This document shows, one piece after another, positions 34,918-43,251 of a DNA stretch of 64,000 nucleotides. Below the pieces are notes generated by a model. It had not been told where the DNA came from and did not search any database. It worked only from the letters and a program-made list of their open reading frames with translations. The stretch is from Streptomyces sp. I05A-00742. GTDB taxonomy: Bacteria > Actinomycetota > Actinomycetes > Streptomycetales > Streptomycetaceae. The stretch's first letter is position 1, and each line of letters begins with the position of its first letter. A program made the position numbers and the translations under genes. The stretch covers positions 17,092 to 81,091 of the forward strand of contig NZ_JABETO010000012.1 of the NCBI RefSeq assembly GCF_013055795.1. Reading direction: 5' to 3'.

Positions 34918-36066
34918 TCACCCCTCGGTGCGACTGTGCACCCGTGCGACCCAGTCCGCGGGTTTGGCGATCTCGGCCTTGGTCGGCAGGGTGTTCGGCG
35001 AGGTCCAGACCCTGTTGAAGCCCTCCATGCCGACCTGGTCCACCACCGCCCGGACGAACCGTTCGCCATCACGGTACTGCCGCAGTTTGGCGTCCAGACC
35101 CAGCAGCTTGCGCAGCGCCTGGTCCAGCCGGCCCGCGCCGCTCGCCCGCCGCTGCTGGAACTTCTCCCGGATCTCGGTGACGGACGGCACGACCTGCGGG
35201 CCGACCCCGTCCATCACATAGTCCGCGTGCCCCTCCAGCAGCGACATCACCGCCGTCAGCCGGCCCAGGACCTCCCGCTGGGCCGGGGTCTGGACCAGCT
35301 CCACGATGCTCCGCCCGCCGCGCGCCGCCGCGTCCTCGGCGGCCTCCGGCGGCCGGCCGCCGCCCAGCGACTGGACGGCCTCCCGGAACCGTTCCAGGAG
35401 CGTCGCCGGGTCGATGTCCGTCTCGGCGAGGAACGACTGCACCTCGCCCTCGATGTGGTCCCGCAGCCAGGGCACCCCCGTGAACTGCGTGCGGTGCGTC
35501 TCCTCGTGCAGGCACACCCACAGCCTGAAGTCGTGCGGCGCCACGTCCAGTTCGCGCTCCACATGCACGATGTTCGGCGCCACCAGCAGCAGCCTGCCGC
35601 CGCCTGCCCCGCCCGGCAGCTCGCGCGTGGGCGGCGCGAACGTCTCGTACTGCCCCAGGACGCGCGAGGCCAGGAACGACAGCAGCATGCCCAGCTCCAC
35701 GCCGGTCACCTTGCCGCCCACCGCGCCCAGCACGGCCCCGCCCGGCACATTGCCCCTGCGGTCCTGCATCTTCTCCAGCAGCGGCCCGAGCACCGCCCGG
35801 AAGCCGGCGACGTTCGCCCTGATCCAGCCCGCCCGGTCCACCACCAGGACCGGGGTGTCGGCACTCGCGTCCCCCTCGCCCCCCGGTGGCATCATCCGGG
35901 TGAACCCCCGGACGTGCTCCTCCGACGCCTTCGCATGCCGCCGCAGCTCGGCGACCACCTCGCGCGCCTCGTCCCTGCTGACTTCCGGCCCCGGCCGCAC
36001 GAACCGCGTCGCGGTCGCCACCGCGAGCTTCCAGTCGACCATCTCCGCACCACCGATGCTCGTCAT
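34918..36066 (-). CDS. zinc-dependent metalloprotease, DUF2342 family
   Basis: 382 residues. HExxH motif HEETH at 187-191 (LWVCLHEETHRTQF), followed by the second-half motif LTAVMSLLEGHADYVMDGVG with the likely third ligand Glu/His. N-terminus MVDWKLAVATATRFVRPGP is the family start; MTSIGGAE precedes it. Often mislabelled as coenzyme F420 biosynthesis-associated. Adjacent to tilS and dacB in a conserved actinobacterial order; substrate unknown. Confidence 0.92.
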   Translation of the reverse strand: MTSIGGAEMVDWKLAVATATRFVRPGPEVSRDEAREVVAELRRHAKASEEHVRGFTRMMPPGGEGDASADTPVLVVDRAGWIRANVAGFRAVLGPLLEKMQDRRGNVPGGAVLGAVGGKVTGVELGMLLSFLASRVLGQYETFAPPTRELPGGAGGGRLLLVAPNIVHVERELDVAPHDFRLWVCLHEETHRTQFTGVPWLRDHIEGEVQSFLAETDIDPATLLERFREAVQSLGGGRPPEAAEDAAARGGRSIVELVQTPAQREVLGRLTAVMSLLEGHADYVMDGVGPQVVPSVTEIREKFQQRRASGAGRLDQALRKLLGLDAKLRQYRDGERFVRAVVDQVGMEGFNRVWTSPNTLPTKAEIAKPADWVARVHSRTEG

Positions 36067-36128
36067 GGCTTCACGGTACGTGCTACCGGCTCGCGGCGGT
36101 GAGGGCCGGGGCCACGCAGAAGCGCGCT

Positions 36129-36299
36129 GCGCGCGCTGTCCTCAAACGCCGGACGGGCTGGATTTCGCGCCCGGGCGCGAAATCCAGCCCGTCCGGCGTT
36201 TGAGGACAAGCGGCGAAGCCGCTTTCACGGGGTCCGGGGCAGCGCCCCGGGAAACGGTGAAATGGGGGTGCCCCCTCCGGGGGAGGGACCGGGGCACCC
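36129..36299 (+). repeat. dispersed intergenic repeat, copy 2, with a 72-bp perfect palindrome
   Basis: Positions 36137-36172 are the exact reverse complement of 36173-36208 (72 bp, no mismatch, no loop). Then follow CGGC-GAA-GCCG, TTTCAC ... GTGAAA enclosing CCGGGGC-AGC-GCCCCGG, and the 10-base arms GGGGTGCCCC / GGGGCACCCC. The same ordered modules occur at 17870-18047. It lies between the start of the DUF2342 gene and the stop of dacB, abutting the dacB stop codon, as copy 1 abuts the stop of the 18048 gene. Confidence 0.9.
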
Positions 36300-37742
36300 C
36301 TACCGCGCCGCCGCCACCGCGACGGCCAGCGCGTCCAACGCCCGCTGCGCGCCCTCCGGATCCGACGTCCCGTCCGCCATGAACGCGAACGCCACCAACC
36401 GCCCGCTCCCCGTGACAGCCGTCCCGGCCAACGTGTTCACCCCGGTGAGCGTCCCGGTCTTGGCCCGGACGACCCCCCGCCCGGCCCCCGCGTCACCGGC
36501 GCCGTACCGCCCCTGAAGCGTCCCGCTGAACCCCGCAACAGGCAGCCCGGTCAGAACAGGCCGCAGCTCAGGAGCCCCCCGCTCACCGGCACGAGCGAGA
36601 AGCCGTGCCAGAAGACCGGCGGAGACCCGGTCGGAGCGGTCCAGACCGCTGCCGTCGGCGAAGCGGGCCCCGTCGGCGGGGAGGCCGAGCTTGGCCACGC
36701 GGGCGGCGACGGCCCGGCCCGAGCCCTCGAAGGAGGCGGGCTGCCCGTCCGCGAGGGCGGTCTGCCGGGCGAGGGCCTCGGCGATGTCGTTGTCGCTGTT
36801 GGTGAGGGCCCGCTCGACGAGGTCGGAGAGCGGGGCGGAGGCGACGGAGGCGATCCGCCGGGCCCCGGCGGGCGAGCGGCCCTCGGCGGGGTCGCCCTCG
36901 ACGCGTACGCCCCGGTCCGCCAGCAGGGCGGCGAACTTCCGTGCGGCGTCCCCGGCGGGGTCGGCCGTCCGCTCCGCGGGACCGTGGTCGCTGTCGTCCA
37001 GCCGCCCCTCGTCCACCATGAGGGCGCTGACCGGCGCCAGGTTCTCGTTCGGCCCTATCGGGTGCTGCGCGGGCCCGGTGTAGCGCGAGACGTCGTACGA
37101 GAGCTTCGTACGGTCCGTGCCGCGCGCCTTGAGGGCGCGGGCGGTGGCGTCGGCGAGTGCGGGGAGGCTGGCGAAGCGTTCGCCGGAGGGGGCGGGGCGG
37201 GCGGTGAGGGTAGGGTCGCCGCCGCCGACGAGCACGATCCCGTCAGTCCCGAGCGTCACGGTGGTCTCGATGCGGTGATCCGCGCCGAGGGCGGAGAGCG
37301 CCGCGGCGGAGGTGACGAGCTTGACGGTGGAGGCGGGAGTGACGGCGGCCCCCTCGTCCGAGCCGAACAGACGTTCTCCCGTCGTGGCGTCCAGGACGGC
37401 GGCGGAGACATGCGGACCCAGCGCGCCGTCGCGGAGCAGCGGCTCCAGCGCGGCGGCGACGCCGGCCGCGGCGGGCGCCCGGCCGCCCGCGCCGATGAGC
37501 ACCGGTCCCGCCGGGGGCGGCCCGGAAGGGGCGGGACGTGCCCGTTCCGCCCGGTCGGCGGCTGCGGCGCGGGTCCGTTCGGCCGTACGCTGTCCGCCGT
37601 CCCAGGGGCCGGTGGCCGCCACGGCTCCGGCCGCGACGAGCAGGCCCGCGACGGTGGACACCGCGACGAACCGCGCCGTTCCACGCTGCGCCGCCGTCGC
37701 GTCACGCCACCGTCCGGCCTGCCACCGCATGCTTCCGGGCAT
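36300..37742 (-). CDS. dacB: D-alanyl-D-alanine carboxypeptidase/endopeptidase (PBP4 type, S13)
   Basis: Trims or cleaves peptidoglycan peptides outside the membrane. 480 residues from the ATG giving MPGSMRWQAGRW; other starts up to 37787 are possible. One N-terminal membrane anchor (about 27-45) and an Ala/Pro-rich linker precede the S13 domain. SxxK is STVK with Ser138 and Lys141, SxN is SDN in LTNSDNDIAEALAR, and KTG is in VVRAKTGTLTGVN. The dispersed repeat abuts its 3' end. Confidence 0.95.
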   Translation of the reverse strand: MPGSMRWQAGRWRDATAAQRGTARFVAVSTVAGLLVAAGAVAATGPWDGGQRTAERTRAAAADRAERARPAPSGPPPAGPVLIGAGGRAPAAAGVAAALEPLLRDGALGPHVSAAVLDATTGERLFGSDEGAAVTPASTVKLVTSAAALSALGADHRIETTVTLGTDGIVLVGGGDPTLTARPAPSGERFASLPALADATARALKARGTDRTKLSYDVSRYTGPAQHPIGPNENLAPVSALMVDEGRLDDSDHGPAERTADPAGDAARKFAALLADRGVRVEGDPAEGRSPAGARRIASVASAPLSDLVERALTNSDNDIAEALARQTALADGQPASFEGSGRAVAARVAKLGLPADGARFADGSGLDRSDRVSAGLLARLLARAGERGAPELRPVLTGLPVAGFSGTLQGRYGAGDAGAGRGVVRAKTGTLTGVNTLAGTAVTGSGRLVAFAFMADGTSDPEGAQRALDALAVAVAAAR

Positions 37743-37828
37743 GACGGACCAGCCCCTTTCGCCACCACACACCTGCGTAAGGGACACTTAATCACCAGAC
37801 GTATGTGTTGATCATGAAGGAGCCACTC

Positions 37829-38326
37829 GTGGAGTTCGACGTCACCATCGAGATTCCGAAGGGTTCGCGGAACAAGTACGAGGTGGACCACGAGACCGGT
37901 CGCATCCGTCTGGACCGCCGTCTCTTCACGTCCACCAGCTACCCCGCCGACTACGGCTTCGTCGAGAACACCCTCGGCGAGGACGGCGACCCGCTGGACG
38001 CGCTCGTCATCCTGGACGAGCCCACTTTCCCGGGCTGCCTCATCAAGTGCCGCGCCGTCGGCATGTTCCGTATGACGGACGAGGCGGGCGGCGACGACAA
38101 GCTGCTGTGCGTCCCGGCCAACGACCCCCGCGTGGAGCACCTGCGCGACATCCACCACGTGTCGGAGTTCGACCGCCTGGAGATCCAGCACTTCTTCGAG
38201 GTCTACAAGGACCTGGAGCCGGGCAAGTCGGTCGAGGGTGCCGAGTGGGTCGGCCGCGCCGAGGCGGAGGCCGAGATCGAGGCTTCGTACAAGCGCCTTG
38301 AGGCCGCGGGCGGCTCGCACCACTGA
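37829..38326 (+). CDS. ppa: inorganic pyrophosphatase
   Basis: Hydrolyses pyrophosphate released by biosynthesis. 165 residues from the GTG giving [20 protein letters not shown], six bases after AAGGAG; the ATG at 37814 would place the ribosome-binding site inside the gene. Active-site residues: [29 protein letters not shown] with the Asp triplet, and [18 protein letters not shown] C-terminus. Divergent from dacB, convergent with the ThrE-type exporter. Confidence 0.97.
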   Translation: MEFDVTIEIPKGSRNKYEVDHETGRIRLDRRLFTSTSYPADYGFVENTLGEDGDPLDALVILDEPTFPGCLIKCRAVGMFRMTDEAGGDDKLLCVPANDPRVEHLRDIHHVSEFDRLEIQHFFEVYKDLEPGKSVEGAEWVGRAEAEAEIEASYKRLEAAGGSHH

Positions 38327-38337
38327 GCCGGTGAGCG

Positions 38338-38369
38338 GGACGCGCGGCTCCGCTAGAAGCCGCGCGTCC
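38338..38369. terminator. bidirectional terminator between ppa and the ThrE-type gene
   Basis: GGACGCGCGGCT (38338-38349) pairs perfectly with AGCCGCGCGTCC (38358-38369) around an eight-base loop. The loop contains the stop codon of the convergent minus-strand gene. Confidence 0.88.
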
Positions 38370-40014
38370 GCTTGGCCGCCCGCCGCGACGCCGCGGCGCC
38401 CGGCACCACCAGGAACATCCGGGCCATCTCGGACCCGAGGTTCACCCCGATGGCGATGGCGAGCGCCAGGGCCGCCGCCTTGGTGAGGCTGGCCATTCCG
38501 GTGTCCAGTTCGTTCTGGGCGAAGTTCAGCAGCGCGAAGTACACCGCGCTACCGGGCAGCAGCGGCCCGATCGCCGCCGTGACGTACGGCAGGGCGGACG
38601 TGTACTGGTAGCGCGAGAGCAACTGGCCGAAGAGGCCGACCAGCCCGGCGGCGATGGCCGTGGCGGGCACCGGGTCGAGGCCGCCGGTATCGGCGAGCGC
38701 CCCGTAGACCACCCAGGCGACGCCCCCGTTGAGTGTGGCGTACAGCACGGTGGAACGTTCCTGCTGGAGCAGCACGGCGAACGAGAACGCCAGCAGCATC
38801 GCCGCGACGATCTGCAGGGCGGGCCGTTCCTGGCGCTGCAGCACCGCTTCCGGGTCGAGGGTGGTGCCGCCGATCCGCACACCGCCGTAGAGCACCATCA
38901 TCACGCCGCAGACGATGCCGACGATCAGGTACATGACCTCCAGCAGGCGGGCCGAGGCGGTGATGTAGAAGCCCGTCAGGCCGTCCTGGACGCCCGCGAC
39001 GAGCGCCCGCCCGGGGATCAGCGCGAAGAGCCCGCCCGTGATCACGGCGGACGCCTGGACGTGGACGACGTCCTGGGCGGTACTGAGCGCCACGCCCATC
39101 GCGGCGGGCGGCATCGCGGCCACCACGAACTGGTAGAACTCCGGCAGCCCGCGCCCCGAGGCGAGCCAGGCCAGCCGGTCGCCCAGCATCGCGCCCGCGG
39201 CGGCCGCGAGGAACACCACGACCCCGCCGCCGACCAGCATGCTCGCCGCGCCGGCGAGCAGCCCGGCGGCCAGGGTCAGCCCCCAGCCGGGGTACGGGTG
39301 CCGGTTGCGGCGTATCTCGGCGAGGCCGCGGTACGCCTCCTCCAGGGTGAGCCCCTGCGACGTGATGTCGTGGACGAGCCGGAAGACGGCCGAGAGGCGG
39401 GTGTAGTCGGTGCCCCGCCTGCGCACGGTGCGGCTGGCGGTGACGGGATCGTCCACGAGGGACGGCTGGTAGCTGACGGACAGCAGGGTGAAGGTCACAT
39501 TGGGCTCGCAGCGGTGGAGCCCGTACGCGTGCGCGACGCCGTACATCGCCGCCTCGACGTCCTCGGCGCCCTCGCCGCCCGCGAGCAGCAGCTCGCCGAT
39601 GCGCAGGGTCAGGTCGAGGACGCGCGGGACCGGAAGTCCGGCCTCCTCCTCCTTGGCCGGCCGCTCCGGGACCGGCCGTTCGCCGACCGGCATCCGGACC
39701 ATGGTGCGCATCCGGTCCTGCCAGGGCGCGTCCTTGGTGAGGCTGACGAGCGGGGTGCCGAACGGCGGGGTGATCTCGGGGTACGCCATGGCGCCCGCGG
39801 GCCGGCTGAAGGCCGAGCCCTCCGGGCGCCGGTCCTCGGGCTCCGCGACGCCCTCCGGGACGGCGAACTCCGACGTCGGGTGTTCGTCCTCCGGCGGCGC
39901 CGGCAGAGGTACGCCGAGGGGCGGTGTGAAGGCGCTGTGCGCCTCGTCGCTCTGCGGCTTGCGGTCCTCTCCGGGATCCGGCTGCCCGCCGCCCCGCTGC
40001 CGATCAGCCACCAC
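38353..40014 (-). CDS. threonine/serine exporter family protein (ThrE type)
   Basis: 553 residues. A long, Pro/Glu-rich cytoplasmic N-terminus (about 120 residues) precedes the ThrE domain: VLDLTLRIGELLLAGGEGAEDVEAAM, CEPNVTFTLLSVSY, then about ten membrane helices. GRGLPEFYQFVVAAMPPAAMG and FALIPGRALVAGVQDG are conserved ThrE features, and the C-terminal half corresponds to ThrE_2. GTG start chosen with GGAGG five bases upstream; other GTGs are close by. Probably exports small neutral amino acids. Confidence 0.9.
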   Translation of the reverse strand: MVADRQRGGGQPDPGEDRKPQSDEAHSAFTPPLGVPLPAPPEDEHPTSEFAVPEGVAEPEDRRPEGSAFSRPAGAMAYPEITPPFGTPLVSLTKDAPWQDRMRTMVRMPVGERPVPERPAKEEEAGLPVPRVLDLTLRIGELLLAGGEGAEDVEAAMYGVAHAYGLHRCEPNVTFTLLSVSYQPSLVDDPVTASRTVRRRGTDYTRLSAVFRLVHDITSQGLTLEEAYRGLAEIRRNRHPYPGWGLTLAAGLLAGAASMLVGGGVVVFLAAAAGAMLGDRLAWLASGRGLPEFYQFVVAAMPPAAMGVALSTAQDVVHVQASAVITGGLFALIPGRALVAGVQDGLTGFYITASARLLEVMYLIVGIVCGVMMVLYGGVRIGGTTLDPEAVLQRQERPALQIVAAMLLAFSFAVLLQQERSTVLYATLNGGVAWVVYGALADTGGLDPVPATAIAAGLVGLFGQLLSRYQYTSALPYVTAAIGPLLPGSAVYFALLNFAQNELDTGMASLTKAAALALAIAIGVNLGSEMARMFLVVPGAAASRRAAKRTRGF

Positions 40015-40135
40015 GAGCTCCTCCACGCCTCCTGTCCGGGTCAACCATGCCCGATCAGGAGTACGAGTGCCCAGTGGGGGTCGTGGGACTCAGGTGAACT
40101 TCGGCCGAACCCTGTGAGCGGCCCGCAGGCCCGTC

Positions 40136-41011
40136 TCAGCGCCGCGCGTGCCGCCCGCGCGGCGGGCGCTGCTGCGGCTGCTGCGGGTCCCCGGGCTGCC
40201 GCGCGTCCTGCGCCGCGCCGGGCTGCCCGTCCACCGGGGGCAGCGGGTACGGCTGCACGTCCTGGTAGTGCGGCGGCACCTGGGAGTACTCGCGCGGCGG
40301 CTGCGGCCCGCTGGGCACCCCTCCGGCGGGAGCGGGCCCTGTCGCGGCAGGCCCGGTGGCGGCCGGCGGGCCGGCCTTCTTGGACCTGGAGCGGGCCTTC
40401 AGGAACTCGATCACGACCGGCACGACCGAGATCAGCACGATCGCCACCAGCATCATCTCGATGTTGGTCCGTACGAACTCGATCTTGCCGAGCACCGCGC
40501 CCAGCAGCGTCACCCCGGCGCCCCACAGGACGCCGCCGATGATGTTGAAGGTCAGGAAGGAGCGGTAGTTCATCCGGCTCACGCCGGCGATGATCGGCGT
40601 GAAGGTCCGGATGATCGGCACGAAGCGGGCCAGGACCAGCGATTTCGGGCCGTACTTCTCGAAGAACTCGTGCGCCTTCTCGACGTTCTCCTGCTTGAAG
40701 AGCTTCGAGTCGGGGCGCCGGAAGAGCGCGGGGCCCACCTTGCGGCCGAAGAGGTATCCCGCCTGGTCACCGAGGATGGCCGCCAGCACGACCAGGGCGC
40801 ACACCACCCACAGGGGGTAGTCGTCCAGCTTGCCGGTGGTCACCAGCAGGCCCGTGGTGAACAGGAGCGAGTCGCCCGGGAGGAAGAAGCCGATCAGCAG
40901 GCCGGACTCGGCGAAGACGATCGTCAGCACACCGAGCAGGCCGAACTGACCGATCAGGTAATCCGCGTCCAGCCATTGCGGGCCGAGCGCGAGAGTGGTC
41001 GCGGGGGTCAC
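40136..41011 (-). CDS. DedA/SNARE-associated family membrane protein
   Basis: 291 residues from a GTG. DedA core (about 15-195): FAESGLLIGFFLPGDSLLFTTGLL, GDQAGYLFGRKVGPALF, and the conserved basic loop LARFVPIIRTFTPIIAGVSRMNYRSF, in four to five membrane helices. A Pro/Gln-rich cytoplasmic tail (about 205-291) is typical of Streptomyces members. Family members act in lipid-carrier recycling and proton-motive-force homeostasis. Divergent from the YbjQ gene at 41237. Confidence 0.93.
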   Translation of the reverse strand: MTPATTLALGPQWLDADYLIGQFGLLGVLTIVFAESGLLIGFFLPGDSLLFTTGLLVTTGKLDDYPLWVVCALVVLAAILGDQAGYLFGRKVGPALFRRPDSKLFKQENVEKAHEFFEKYGPKSLVLARFVPIIRTFTPIIAGVSRMNYRSFLTFNIIGGVLWGAGVTLLGAVLGKIEFVRTNIEMMLVAIVLISVVPVVIEFLKARSRSKKAGPPAATGPAATGPAPAGGVPSGPQPPREYSQVPPHYQDVQPYPLPPVDGQPGAAQDARQPGDPQQPQQRPPRGRHARR

Positions 41012-41236
41012 GGGTGACAGCTCCTGGGTCGGGGGCGCAGGCTCGTGCGAGGCCCGGGCACAGGCGGGGGAGAGGGTGCGTGCCGCTCAAAGGTAGCAAC
41101 GCAGCCGGGGACCCCCCGGTTCCAGCCGTCTCCCCGGATCGCTCCCCCGGCCGGCGCAACCCCGCGGCCCCGGCGTGCGTCCCGCTCCACAAGCGGAAGA
41201 ATTTCCGTTAAACCGCACAATCGAAGGTGGACGCAG

Positions 41237-41605
41237 ATGAGTATCGACGAGTTCGGCGGCGGTCAGCACGAGCAGGCCGATGTGCTCGTGGTCACCACGA
41301 ACGACGTGCCGGGCTACCGGGTCGAACGCGTCATCGGCGAGGTCTTCGGCCTCACCGTGCGCTCGCGGCATGTGGGCAGCCAGATCGGCGCCGGCCTGAA
41401 GTCGCTGATCGGCGGCGAGCTCAAGGGGCTCACCAAGACCCTCGTCCAGACCCGCAACCAGGCGATGGAGCGCCTCATCGAGCAGGCGCGGGCACGCGGC
41501 GCCAACGCGGTCCTGATGTTCCGCTTCGACGTCACCGACGCGCAGGACGTCGGCACGGAGGTCTGCGCCTACGGGACGGCCGTGGTCATCGCGCCCCACC
41601 AGTGA
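41237..41605 (+). CDS. YbjQ/UPF0145 family protein
   Basis: 122 residues. Diagnostic sequence VLVVTTNDVPGYRVERVIGEVFGLTVRSRH then IGAGLKSLIGGELKGLTKTLVQTRNQAMERLIEQARARGANAVLMFRFD. Small cytoplasmic pentamer-forming fold sometimes called heavy-metal-binding domain; biochemical role unclear. GGTGG ribosome-binding site eight bases upstream. Convergent with tipA. Confidence 0.93.
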   Translation: MSIDEFGGGQHEQADVLVVTTNDVPGYRVERVIGEVFGLTVRSRHVGSQIGAGLKSLIGGELKGLTKTLVQTRNQAMERLIEQARARGANAVLMFRFDVTDAQDVGTEVCAYGTAVVIAPHQ

Positions 41606-41666
41606 CCCCGCCCGCCCCGGGGGCGCCGTACGAGCCGCACGGCCCCTACGGCGCCCCCGGCGCGCG

Positions 41667-42425
41667 TCAGGCCCTCCGTGCCGCGTTGGCGACGATCGCG
41701 TCGCGGAGGAACGCCGCCATCCCCGGCCGGATCGCGTCGTACGTCGCCGTGAACCGCTCGTCCGCGACGTACATCTCGGCCAGCCCGAGGTGGATCTCGT
41801 AGGTGCAGTCGTACCAGTGGGCGCCGATCAGCCGCCGGTGCTCCTCCGCCAGATCCATGGCCGCCTCCGACCCCGGCGCGGCCTCCTCGGCCATCAGCGC
41901 GGCGATCCGGGCGTTGAGCGCGTCCGTCTCCTCCTTGATCCGCAGCCAGTCCTCCTTGCCGTACCCGGCGGTCCTGCGGCGCGACTCCTCGTAGAGGTCG
42001 CAGTCGCCCCAGCGCCGTTCCACCTCCTCGGTGTACGCGTCGGGATCGAAGTCGCCGAAGACCTCGAACTTCTCCTCGGGGGTGAGGGTGATCCCCATCT
42101 TCCGTGCCTCCATCGCGTGTTCGACGGCGGCGGCCATCTCCCGGAGCCGGTCGATCCGCCCGGTCAGCAGCCCGTGCTGGCGCCGCAGGTGTTCCGTCGG
42201 ATCGGCGTCCGGATCGTCGAGCAGCTTCGCCACCTCGTCGAGCGGGAACCCGAGCTCCCGGTAGAACCGGATCTGCTGCAGCCGGTCGAGATCCGCCTCC
42301 TCGTACCGCCGGTGCCCCGCCGGACTGCGCCCGCTCGGGACGAGCAGCCCGATCTCGTCGTAGTGGTGCAGCGTCCGCTTGGTCACACCGGCGACGGCGG
42401 CGACCTGTCCCACGGAGTAGCTCAC
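41667..42425 (-). CDS. tipA: TipA-type MerR-family regulator with TipAS ligand-binding domain
   Basis: 252 residues, the same length class as S. lividans TipAL (253). N-terminal MerR winged helix (SYSVGQVAAVAGVTKRTLHHYDEIGLLVP), a coiled-coil linker, and the C-terminal TipAS globin-like domain (about 110-252, LTPEEKFEVFGDFDPDAYTEEV). Cys207 (WYDCTYEIH) is present, but the position of TipAL Cys214, the residue reported to bond thiostrepton, is Gly. GTG start with AAGGGA upstream. The promoter closely follows the S. lividans tipA promoter, implying autoregulation is kept. Confidence 0.92.
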   Translation of the reverse strand: MSYSVGQVAAVAGVTKRTLHHYDEIGLLVPSGRSPAGHRRYEEADLDRLQQIRFYRELGFPLDEVAKLLDDPDADPTEHLRRQHGLLTGRIDRLREMAAAVEHAMEARKMGITLTPEEKFEVFGDFDPDAYTEEVERRWGDCDLYEESRRRTAGYGKEDWLRIKEETDALNARIAALMAEEAAPGSEAAMDLAEEHRRLIGAHWYDCTYEIHLGLAEMYVADERFTATYDAIRPGMAAFLRDAIVANAARRA

Positions 42426-42463
42426 GTTCCCGTTCCCTTCTCTGTCCGCCTCCCACGGTGAGG

Positions 42464-42486
42464 GGTCACGTTGCGTGAGGTGCAAG
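42464..42486 (-). promoter_or_regulatory. tipA promoter and TipA operator
   Basis: The minus strand reads CTTGCACCTCACG then CAACGTGACC, nearly the same as the S. lividans tipA promoter as I remember it (CTTGCACCTCACG then TCACGTGAGG). -35 TTGCAC is at 42480-42485; the imperfect dyad CTCACG/CGTGA lies in the long MerR-type spacer. Downstream AGAGAAGGGAACGG is also shared with the known leader. Confidence 0.8.
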
Positions 42487-42601
42487 CGGAGGGCGCGCGG
42501 AGGGGAAAAACGGTACGCCGTCACCCGCATGGGTGGCGCTACGGTCGAGAACGGGGAGGATGTCCAGAACACCCGACACGATCTCTGTCATGGGAGCAGT
42601 G

Positions 42602-43216
42602 ATGGCCGCAGAAGCCAGGCATCGGCAGTGGGAGCAGGCCACCCCGGACAACTGGATGTACCCGCCCGAGGACGGCTGGACGTACGACCAGGTGAGGGAG
42701 CTGATCCTGCCGTTCGACTGGGAACTTCTGGATGGGAAAATCATGGTGCGAGGGGCCACGAAGTGGTGGCACAACCGAGTCCGGAACCAGTTGTTCATTC
42801 GACTGGAGGCGGCCCGAAGCGAGTCCTTCGCCGTGGACGCCGAACAGACGATTTTCCTCGACGAACGCAACGTCCCCAGGCCCGACATCGTAGTCTTCGA
42901 CAAGACAGGGCTCGACATCCGCACTCTTGACTGCATCCCGGTCGAGAAGGCCGTCCTCGCCGTCGAGGTCGTGTCCCCCGGGTCGCGCAAGGAGGACCGC
43001 TTCCTGAAGCCGGGGGTGTTCGCCGAGGCCGGGATCGACCACTACTGGCGCGTCGAGCGGAGTGAGGACGACGTCCCCGTGGTCCATGAGTTCTGGCTGC
43101 ACCACGAGGCGGGTGTCTACGCCCCGAGCCCCGACTGCCCCACGCACACCGGAAAGCTCCGGACCACCGTCCCCTTCCCCGTCGAGATCGACCTCGCCTC
43201 CCTGATCGACGTCTGA
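42602..43216 (+). CDS. Uma2 family (DUF820) restriction-endonuclease-fold protein
   Basis: 204 residues from the ATG giving MAAEARHRQWEQ, five bases after GGGAG. PD-(D/E)xK-type core: WELLDGKIMVRGATKWWHNRVRNQLFIRL, QTIFLDERNVPRPDIVVFD (metal-binding Asp), AVLAVEVVSPGSRKEDR (ExK-like) and AGIDHYWRVE. Family function is unknown; many copies occur in Streptomyces and cyanobacteria. Divergent from tipA; followed closely by glutamate decarboxylase. Confidence 0.9.
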   Translation: MAAEARHRQWEQATPDNWMYPPEDGWTYDQVRELILPFDWELLDGKIMVRGATKWWHNRVRNQLFIRLEAARSESFAVDAEQTIFLDERNVPRPDIVVFDKTGLDIRTLDCIPVEKAVLAVEVVSPGSRKEDRFLKPGVFAEAGIDHYWRVERSEDDVPVVHEFWLHHEAGVYAPSPDCPTHTGKLRTTVPFPVEIDLASLIDV

Positions 43217-43251
43217 GCGTGGCGCCCCGCGCGACGTGGTACGCGTCCCGC

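Noticed and set aside
34918..36066. coenzyme F420 biosynthesis gene
   Set aside because: The label comes from database transfer; the sequence shows a HEETH zinc metalloprotease-like protein and no F420 genes are nearby.
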